Below, piece by piece: positions 56,401 to 64,000 of a DNA stretch of 64,000 nt; the stretch's first letter is position 1; each line of letters opens with the position of its first letter. Made by a program: the position numbers and the translations under genes. Source of the stretch: Paracyclopina nana (Eukaryota; Arthropoda; Copepoda; Cyclopoida; Cyclopettidae). The notes beneath the pieces are model-generated. The model was not told the DNA's origin. It worked only from the letters and a program-made list of their open reading frames with translations, and did no database searches. Where the stretch lies: positions 16,616,001 to 16,680,000 of the forward strand of contig JAGUCH010000001.1 in NCBI GenBank assembly GCA_019096065.1, given 5' to 3'.

Positions 56401-57310
56401 ACTTTTTTGACCACCAATGCCTGACAATTTTCAAAACTATCAAAAATGCCCTTTGGTATTTTCTGTTTGAAAAACAATTGCATCAGAAACAAAGCAGATT
56501 TGGGCTCATTTCTTCTAATTTTTGGCTCGGTTTGAATATGAAGAAGTACATATTTGATAAAAAATATGTGGAAATGCAAGGATTTAGAGGTCAATTTTCC
56601 GACAGTGCTCGATGGCCTATTCAAGGTGCTATTGGTATATTACAATAATAGCACAAAGTCTAGTCAACTTCTATATTGGAGAAGAAGGACGACCTGTTTT
56701 CCATAAAGCGGGCACAAAGCATACTTCAAGGCAATAATGTAGCGTTCATGTGCTTGTACTCATCTATTTTTAGAGCAAATTCTATTCCTGTCAATGCAAT
56801 GTAGAGTTTAAATTAAGATGTTGCCATTGTAACATATTTTATGAAAATTGATAAACCAAAGCCTTTTTTCAATTTTTTCTTTATAAACTAGCCAAAACTT
56901 AATTTCTGATATTCACATGAAAATAGAAATATTTCCATTTAACTTCTTAATAAATGCTGCCTTTTTCCTTGGAATTCCTATTGCTAGAAATTCGTTTTTC
57001 CATCATTTAGCCAAAGTAAGAAGAGTATAAGTGAGTCAGTTTTTTGCACTTTTTGGCAAATGACAGTATATTCCTCGGAGAGAGTGAATCACAGTGCTTT
57101 AATTTGTCCTTAGCGGGTCGACTGCCAAGGAAAAATCATATTACTTCCCTCGTCGGCCGCTAGGCGTCACTAGTGCACACAAGAAAATTCTTCTTACCTT
57201 TGAAGGGGGGAGCAATTGCTCTTTCTGGTTGTCATGTTCGCCTCCGGACCACCGGACCGGCCTCTATCGTGGTAGAGGCCATTTTAGTCGAGGCCAAGTG
57301 ATTCACAAAG
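53451..57310. other. 3.9-kb stretch with no recognised gene
   Basis: AT-rich with scattered open frames of 60-125 codons. The longest, minus strand 56056-56427 (123 codons), shows no domain, no signal peptide and no splice partner. Just before 57311 the leader holds a perfect 8-bp hairpin (GGCCTCTA/TAGAGGCC). Confidence 0.4.
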
Positions 57311-57766
57311 ATGGGTGAAACACTGGGCATAGCGCACAACGTTTTCGAGAAGGTGGAGCGGGAAAAGGACCGCAAGGAGAGGCTGAAAAAGTATGACGAG
57401 TGGCAAAAGGAGAAGGTGAAAAAGGCCGCGAAAATCAAGGAGATCAAGGCCAAGCTCAAGGAGTCCACCAATGGCAGTCTGGCCAACGTGGCCATGCCTG
57501 AGGACCTCGATGACCCCATCTTCAATTCCGAGGACAATTTCGAGGCCAATTCGAGGTCATCCTCTGCTGAATTGAACGAGTTGACCAAAGTGACCTCGAC
57601 GAATTCGCTGAAAAACGGAAATGACGAAAATGCTACAGCTGATGGCAAAGAGGCCACCGCTGCTGAAGAGGCTGCTGCAGAAGAGGTTGGCAGTCAAAAG
57701 CAGGGATTTTTGTGCAGTGGTGCAGCAGGGTGCGGTTTTTGTCCGAAAACCTGCGCCATCCTCTAG
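57311..57766 (+). CDS. Small charged protein with C-terminal CaaX box
   Basis: A single exon encodes 151 residues. The first 60 residues form a strongly charged helix (VFEKVEREKDRKERLKKYDE, KVKKAAKIKEIKAKLKE), then an acidic, Ser/Thr/Ala-rich disordered segment. The C-terminus GFLCSGAAGCGFCPKTCAIL ends in CAIL, a CaaX box whose final Leu favours geranylgeranylation; three further cysteines just upstream could be palmitoylated. So it should be membrane-anchored on the cytosolic side. The layout (basic helix, acidic linker, CaaX end) superficially recalls prenylated complexins, but their central SNARE-binding helix was not recognised, so this name is not given. A hairpin lies in the 5' leader. 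Confidence 0.7.
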   Translation: MGETLGIAHNVFEKVEREKDRKERLKKYDEWQKEKVKKAAKIKEIKAKLKESTNGSLANVAMPEDLDDPIFNSEDNFEANSRSSSAELNELTKVTSTNSLKNGNDENATADGKEATAAEEAAAEEVGSQKQGFLCSGAAGCGFCPKTCAIL

Positions 57767-58055
57767 TGTGACCCCACCTTTATTAATGCCTTCCAACCTT
57801 GCCCTAATTTGCATTTATATGCTGTGCTGACTGTGTATACTAATGCAAACTGATTACGTAAGACTGCCGTATGCCTTGCTATATACTAGTCATTATGTGC
57901 TATGATGATCTTGATCAGGGGAGAAACTTGCCAATTATTCAGGAGATTTTTTATTTTATTTTACTTTCAAGTGCAAGATTTATTTTAGATAGAAAAGCTG
58001 AATAACGCAAAATCGAGAGAAAAAAGTCAGTTTTAATTACTAGTGAAATGGTTGC

Positions 58056-59115
58056 TCATTTGAAAATTGGCCAATTAAAGCAATATGGCAGCAACTGAAA
58101 AATTATGCGTAGTAAATAAAAGTGGGCTTTTGTTTGGAAGCTGAGAGAGGATCAGGTTATGAATGGTAATAATGTTGATCTACCTTGACCTCCATGGCCT
58201 CTGGTCGTAAAGAAATGGAGGCATACCAGCCAATGCCTTGGTTGTGGCAATCAAAGATGGCCCCTTTGAGGTTTTCCAGGCCAAAAATAACTCTCCACAT
58301 AGCATCCATTTCAAGAGATGCCAAAAGTGATGCATAGCACCTCAATGAAGAAAAAACTTAATTAACATAATTAAAGGAAAATTGCTTCATTTTTTGGTTA
58401 CACAAAAATTAGCCAGGTAAGAAATTAGCTATTGATTGAAGGTTTTTTTTACTTGGTGTAAGCTGAGGTCATGTTGTGTTGTTTAGGCAAGTTTCTCCCA
58501 TGAAATCATGGTGACATTTCAGATCGACAAAGACATCAGGAAAGTTTGTCCATTCCGCCTTCATTTTCCCAGAAAAAAGGGGGCCATCATGGCAACAGCC
58601 TTTCCTAGGCATTTTTTATTGAGGCAAGAAGTTGGGCATATATCCAAAATGTGCCATAAAATCCATTATTTCAGAACATGAAGTGAAAAACTCAAAATTG
58701 TGGTGAAAAAGCCAATTTATTTGATGATGTGCATGAAAAGAAGATTCAAATGGAAAATATACTACAACAGCATCAATTTTAGAAAGCCTTGCAAGTTTGA
58801 CAGTCATGCTTGAATCAGAAAGGCTGAAAGCCACTTGTAATTTTCCAGACAGGGAAACGTAAAAGTTGACACTTGAGGTTTCAGGGAATCGCATGACAAA
58901 GTTACTCTCAGCCATTTCTGCTCATGTCATTCATTTTTGCTATATGAAGCACAAATGTGGCTAAAAACAAAGGAAGCTTAAAATTGTTTAATCTACCATT
59001 TACGAAGAGTAAGACTTTCAGATTCATCCAAGGTTTGCTTTCAAGTCCCAAGGGAGCTTGACCAACCCTGCCAGAGAGTGATTCAAGGCCCTTTTTCCAA
59101 TATATTTCTAGCCTT
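58056..59115 (-). CDS. Multi-exon gene of unknown function, model incomplete
   Basis: Coding-like segments in order on the minus strand: about 58988-59115 (ERLEIYWKKGLESLSGRV, then PWMNLKVLLFVNG), 58917 downwards (EMAESNFVMRFPETSSVNFY, then LARLSKIDA), about 58500-58600 (MKAEWTNFPDVFVDL), 58184-58340 (CYASLLASLEMDAMWRVIFG, then NQGIGWYASISLRPEAMEVK) and a last small exon 58056-58094 (LLPYCFNWPIFK). The first and last junctions keep phase; the middle ones do not resolve cleanly. No membrane segment or signal peptide was seen in these pieces. No family recognised. Read-through frames in this area are probably partly intron. Confidence 0.45.
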
Positions 59116-59681
59116 TCCTGGCTTTTTGCAGTACAAACTATTTACCTTGTTTTTCTACGCACTTTTACCATTCAACTCGAGAGATTTATCAAATACCAAC
59201 ATCCATTTTTTTGGCATTCTTCAAAAAAAAAGAGTTTAAATGTCCACGAGTCAATTTTTTTAATTATTTCTAATTTTTCAAGCTCAATGAATGTAAGTGA
59301 GGACGTTTTTAAAAGAGCTGAGAGCGTATTTTAAAGATGGATCAACATAAAGTCCCGAGCACAATTTTACGATCACGAGCGAAGCGAGGACTGTAATGAA
59401 CCGAAGAAGCGGAAACACAAAGTAAATAACAAAGTAAAAATGCAGTTGATGAAAAGTGCAACATGACCTAACATCATTTGGAAAAGTTGATGAGCCTCAC
59501 CCACAACATCATAAACATCCAATAGCAATCAAACGCATTGATTGAAGGAAAACAATCTAGGCTTTCTTTATTCTCCAATAAAATGACATGTACTATAAAC
59601 ACGCGTACACTATATGTAATAGTAGCTATAAACACACATAGCAGAACACAAGAAATTCAGTTTAAGGTTCACTCTGGCAAA
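59116..59681. other. Intergenic with a partial dispersed repeat
   Basis: About 0.57 kb without a gene. AGAGCTGAGAGCGTATTTTA and ACATAAAGTCC at 59318-59360 resemble parts of the dispersed repeat at 30.3 and 60.5 kb. GATCACGAGCGAAGCGAGGA is also repeat-like. Confidence 0.45.
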
Positions 59682-62600
59682 TTATTGATTTCGCTTCCAC
59701 TCATCTTGAACAAACATTGGCAAATGAGTTGGCCTCGAGGTCGTTTGAGGCTGTTGCTGTTCTACCAGCTGTTTTGGCCTCAATGGAGGCTGCTTGGACT
59801 CAATTTGGCAGAAACACAGCCACACAGCATAATGGACAGCCAGGAGGACAGCTGAGAGACAAAAGGCCAAAACTGCGAGGATGAGGTAAGCTTCCAGCCT
59901 CGGTTTGGCCTCTGAAGTCGATCTGGAGGCCACACCTGGAAACTGGTTGTGCCTGTCGCAGGTGAGGTACCAGCACAGTTGGCGATGGAGTAAGCCTGCA
60001 ATTTTTTTGGACATTTTTAAGTGCCTGTTCTGGCCAAATCATCGGTTTTCAATATTGTACACTTCACCTAATTATCATCGAGCAATTTGCCATAACATCA
60101 TCGAGCAATTTGCCATAACTCGTTATTTCTAGCATTTTTTGGTGCAAAAGCGAATGGGGAGCAATGTCAAGTTTAATGAGGGTCAATTATATTCCTTCTA
60201 TCTTACTATATCAGCTCATCAAGCTTGAACAAAATATAATGATTCAGCTTGGTCTTTTAATGCACTCAAAATTATCATAATTAGCTCTTTATACTGCAAT
60301 ATGATTTCCCCGTGCTATAATTCAGTTTACCGATCTGACTAGGCTTACTTATTTTACAAGATTTTTAGGCAATTTGGGGGATATTAAGCATTTTATGGAC
60401 CGAAATCCCAGCTTGATATCGGTATTATTCTTAACTTGATCAAATTAAGAGAGAATAAAATTAAGGTCTCTGAGCTGAGATGCGAACCTCCAACCCCCAG
60501 GTCATGAGCTAGATACTTTAGCCACAGAGCTACCAGAACACACCAAATGATTGCTGCATGTTTCTCAATTTTGTTAAATTCGGATTTTAAAATGGAAAAG
60601 CACTCGTAAAATTACCCTCCTCGCAGGCTCGGCCTATTAAAGCTTCACCTGTGTTTTTCCAATTTAAAATCCTCTCTCAGCTATTTTTTTAACGGCCCTA
60701 CTTTACCTTCTCCACCATGATATGAATACTATGTATATAAAATGCATGAACCAAATTGAATTTTTTATCAAATTCATAAAAGAGATTCAATGATTCGTTT
60801 AATGAGTTTTGGTAATGAACTTTCAATTCATCTTAAGCAAGTGTAGTGTAGGCATTGCTTATCAAAGAGATTTCTTGCTGCAGAGGAAAATTAAAAAAGT
60901 CCATGACCTACCTTCCATTTGGAGAAAGTCTGAATCTGAAAGTTCCACGAGGAGCGGCGAAATACAGTCATGGATAAGTTTCTGCAAAGACAAAAAATTA
61001 GCCCTGGCCTCGTTTGAAGTCCCTTGGGACACCATGAATAAGTCTCTTTCATGATTATGATCTATATGCTGAACATGAATGTGCTTTTACCTTTTGATCA
61101 TCAATAACGTCGTTAAGAGCCACAAAAAGAGTGGATGATCATATCCCACAGGAGGACAAGACTTTATGTACTACTTTCTCGAGGTAAAAAAAACTTACCA
61201 AGCATCTTTCTTGAGAGGCATTCATTTCCAATTCACTGCAAGTGTCTTCTTCCTCTGGATCAGATCCAGGATGAACAGAGCTCATTTTCTTGCTGCCAAA
61301 AAGCACTAGTTTTCTGCCCAATTTTTGCTCAATGATATGTGCAGTTTTGGCCACAATTTCATCCACCTCCTCTTGAAAACTCTGCTTTTTCCTCTCAATT
61401 TTGGCCTTCAATTTCTCCTTCAATCCACCACCACCGCGAGGCCTCGAATCTCGTTTATCAGCATAATCTTCGAATGTTCCACCTTGAAACTCGTAAGGGT
61501 CTTGTATGTTCAATGACTCAATTCCAACAACAAATTGCTTATTCTTAAGAGAGTCGTTGAGCAGATTGAGTATGTTTTGGGGCGGCAAAGTCATCAGTGC
61601 TTTAGAATCTTCTTCGGTGAAATCATCCTCAGAGTGGACATTAATGCCCAAATCATAGAGAGCCTCATGACTGCCCAAGATACGCGTGAACGAGTCTCGG
61701 TAATTTTTCTTCGTGCTGCTGCTGCGACGGATTTTTATGTAGCCTTTGCAGCGGAAAATGTCGCAGAAATCTGAATAGCACACAGCCATTTCATCCTGAA
61801 ATGATTCACAAGATCTTTTTTATAATATCTTTTTCGTATTTGTGCTCTAATTCGCTCAATTTTTCAAGTAGCACAACGTACACTTGTCACAATTTAATTT
61901 AAAGTTTGGCACTCCTTATCTCCTTTCCTGACCATTCTAGCGATTTGCTTATGAAATAAAAAAAGTTAGCCATTTTGATTTTATGAGGGGTGTTTGAAGC
62001 TCTATTCAGCAAAAAAAGCACGCCGAAGAGAGCTAGAGGTTTTTTATGATTTTATGTTATGAGGAGGGATAGGCCAGGATTTTAAGACTACCACCAAACG
62101 AACCCTTGGGACATAGGCTTTCAGAAAATATATACCGTCTGACCGTTCAAAATTGGACGGTGCGGGAATTACAAGTTTGTGTTATGAATTCATGAATTTT
62201 GAGGCTTAATGGGTATCGTTGGAAAGCTTGAACCTTTGGGCATCTTTTTTGTTTTCTGACAAAATGAAAAATATTATTGTGAATTCCGAGTGACATCAAA
62301 AATAAATGATGCATCAGTTTTTCGTGACAATTTCATGGGTTGCCTAGGGAAAATTGAATTTTCCCGGTTTTTTCCTCTTTCAATTGATTTTTTCTACTTT
62401 TACAAAAAAGGTGGAAAAAGGCTCAATCTTTCCAACGATATCATTTAAAAGTCCTGTATTTATTGAATATGTGACAAAAAGTTTAGATTCCCGTACCGTC
62501 CAATTTTGAACGGTCAGACTGTATAGGTTTAGGGGTGGTTGACGAAGTCTCTGTTAGGTTTTCTCTCAAGTCAATGTGGTAGGTAATTTTATATCAAATA

Positions 62601-63840
62601 AATAGAGGCTACCGCAATAGTCCTCTACCGCAACAGCTCGCTAAACCATTGCAACCACAACTGTCCACTAACGCAACTTTCCACTAATGCAACTGTCCGC
62701 AACCGCAACTGTCCGCAACCGAAACAATCCTCTTACGCAACTGTCCGCAACCGCAGCTCTTCTCACCTGTGACTTTCCACAACTGTACGCTACCATATCA
62801 GTCTCCTGTCCGCTACCGCAATTTTCCTTTTTCACAATTGTCTGCTTACATACCGCAGCTCTTCTCTTCTGTGACTTTCCGTATCTGTGATCCGCTGCCA
62901 CAACAGTCCCCTTCCGCAACTGTCCACTACCGCAACTGACCTACGCCGCAACTGTTCTCATTCACACCGCAACGATCCGCTTTTGCTATTAACTATCCGC
63001 AACCACAAATGCCCCATCCCACAACTGACCACTAACGCAACTGTCCACTAACGCAACTGTCCGCAACCGCAACACTCCTCTTACACAATATTCCACAACC
63101 GCAGCTCTCCACTACCGCAGCTCTTCTCTCCTGTGACTTTCCCCAACTGTACGCTACCATATCAGTCTCCTGTCCACTACCGCAATTTTCCTTTTTCACA
63201 ATTGTCTGCTTATATCTCCTCTTCTGTGACTTTCCGCATCTGTGATCCGCTGCCACAACAGTCCCCTTCCGCAACTTTCAGCTACCGCAACAATCACCGC
63301 AAGGCCGCTTTTTCCAAGCTAATTTTTCAGATGTAAGTCTCTCTTATTCAAGGTAGCTATATATACAGTAATCCAGCACAATTAATTTAAATATATGCTG
63401 GAATTACCCGAGAAATCAAATCCTGGTGTGCTGAGGCTACGTGCATGTCTAGGTATGGCTCTCGGTAGAAAGACTTGCCACAGATGCCACAAGTCCAAAG
63501 ATTGACACGATAATGCAGCTTGGCCAACTCCTGGGCCTTGAACACATCTCGGGCGAAATGCAGTGGGCATTGGCTTGGCATTTTCACCTCGAACCTCTTG
63601 AAGATTGGCCTCCAGGCCGTATGCACAAAATGACGGACGATAGATGAGCTCTCGCGAGAACAATTCCTCACTGTTACGGGATTTTCCAACACCAACTGGG
63701 GTGGACTGGGCACAAAGACCACAATGTACACGGCCACAACCTGAAAAATTCGAATCCGGATTGGTTATGCCTGAACGCAACTTTAGATAAAAAAAAAGTA
63801 CAAGTGAATACGAGCTTACCCTTATTAGGTACCAAATCAT
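59682..63840 (-). CDS. Signal-peptide C2H2 zinc-finger protein with C-terminal membrane segment
   Basis: Five exons (63820-63840, 63408-63740, 61199-61795, 60912-60981, 59682-59995) join in frame to 444 residues. The tiny first exon (MIWYLIR) and the start of exon 2 form a signal peptide (VVAVYIVVFV). Next come SQCPLHFARDVFKAQELAKL and one C2H2 finger (WTCGICGKSFYREPYLDMHV, then ASAH, residues about 87-110), followed by MAVCYSDFCDIFRC. A charged coiled coil (LKEKLKAKIERKKQSFQEEV) and LLHRQLCWYLTCDRHNQF lead to one membrane segment (YLILAVLAFCLSAVLLAVHYA, residues about 360-382) and a Gln/Pro-rich tail. The order, finger plus paired Cys motifs plus TM, matches an unnamed conserved family that I recall only from memory. 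A zinc finger exposed to the secretory lumen is unusual. The intron 61796-63407 is filled with repeats. Confidence 0.75.
60290..60715 (-). repeat. Dispersed repeat, copy 2, split by a tRNA-like segment
   Basis: On the minus strand the blocks AAAGTAGGGCCGTTAAAAAA, AGCTGAGAGAGGATTTTAAA, AATATCCCCCAAATTGCCTA and GATCGGTAAACTGAATTATA follow the order seen at 30270-30500. About 170 bp including a tRNA-like segment separate the first two from the last two blocks. It lies in an intron of the C2H2 membrane-protein gene. Confidence 0.65.
60470..60550 (-). repeat. Degenerate tRNA-like segment
   Basis: The minus strand has TAGCTCTGTGGCTAAAGTA (A box, 60514-60532), a GCTCATGACC stretch near the anticodon position and GGTTCGCATC (B box, 60479-60488). 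Stems are imperfect, so this looks like a tRNA-derived repeat and not a gene. Confidence 0.55.
62141..62524. mobile_element. 0.38-kb MITE with long inverted arms
   Basis: Ends TACCGTCTGACCGTTCAAAA and, on the minus strand, TACAGTCTGACCGTTCAAAA; similarity continues about 110 bp inward (TATCGTTGGAAAGCTTGA versus TATCGTTGGAAAGATTGA). TA at both ends suggests a Tc1/mariner-type target. No coding capacity. It lies in the intron 61796-63407. Confidence 0.85.
62610..63310 (+). repeat. Degenerate 12-mer tandem repeat in two higher-order copies
   Basis: Units like ACTGTCCGCAACCGCA and ACTGTCCACTA repeat irregularly. A larger block of about 330 bp occurs twice (62640-62970 and 63010-63300), marked by TGTGACTTTCC, ACTGTACGCTACCATATCAG and CAATTTTCCTTTTTCACAAT. 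Antisense frames across it are repeat artefacts. Confidence 0.85.
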
Positions 63841-64000
63841 GACGAGTTGGCCTTTTGATCAGCAAGTTATTGCAGTAGAATCTGACTAAGGCTTGGTAGT
63901 GCTTTGCCACTTGCAACTGTCGGGGCATGACAAAGGCCGAAAAGGTTCAAAAAGTCGCTACATTGTGGGGTAATACATTATTATAATAATGGTAGGGGCA

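Noticed and set aside
56056-56427. 123-codon minus-strand frame as a gene
   Set aside because: No domain, signal peptide or splice partner was visible; composition looks random.
57311-57766. Complexin
   Set aside because: The prenylated end and charged helix recall it, but the conserved central SNARE-binding helix was not found.
62668-63274. Minus-strand frames with repeated RKGTVVAADHR
   Set aside because: They are translations of the 12-mer tandem repeat and carry no domain.

Overview
The window looks like nuclear DNA of an arthropod, most plausibly a small crustacean; the species cannot be named from the sequence. Support: spliced genes with mostly 45-110 bp GT-AG introns, arthropod-style TATA plus TCAGT initiators, a Tyr/Ala-rich cuticle-type protein, a tandem heme peroxidase resembling Drosophila CG10211, chemoreceptor-like 7TM genes and AT-rich intergenic DNA full of foldback/MITE elements.

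Layout. 1-3.8 kb: a PIF/Harbinger DNA transposon (Myb-like protein plus DDE transposase). 3.8-10 kb: repeat-dense DNA (AT microsatellite, foldbacks, nested MITEs, a tRNA-like repeat) around one Kazal-like secreted protein gene. 10-19 kb: pancreatic-type lipase, thioredoxin-fold protein, two tandem divergent alpha-tubulins and a fatty acid elongase. 19-27 kb: one reverse-strand gene for a protein with two peroxidase domains, whose largest intron is a nest of mobile elements. 27-35 kb: gene desert, then a group F Sox gene. 35-41 kb: a 7TM receptor-like gene, cyclophilin G, a small coiled-coil protein and a small single-pass membrane protein. 41.3-42.9 kb: about 100 copies of an 11-mer between two almost identical 200-bp inverted arms. 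44-49 kb: an unknown Ser/Gln-rich protein and a BTB-BACK protein. 49-53 kb: two tandem 7TM receptors and the cuticle-type protein. 57-64 kb: a CaaX-box protein, an unresolved gene, and a five-exon gene for a signal-peptide, C2H2-finger, single-pass membrane protein.

No operon logic links these genes. Visible relationships are tandem duplication (tubulins, 7TM receptors), convergent genes sharing a poly(A) region (thioredoxin/tubulin A), a divergent intergenic region (7TM/cyclophilin G) and repeated invasion by non-autonomous elements. The strongest candidate for something undescribed is the 41.3-42.9 kb satellite and inverted-arm structure, whose arms seem to carry the promoter of the adjacent gene. 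Next are the two alpha-tubulins lacking K40 (one also lacking the terminal tyrosine), the elongase with an altered histidine box, the peroxidase with an altered heme-linking residue, and the secretory-pathway C2H2 protein. All splice models were made by eye.
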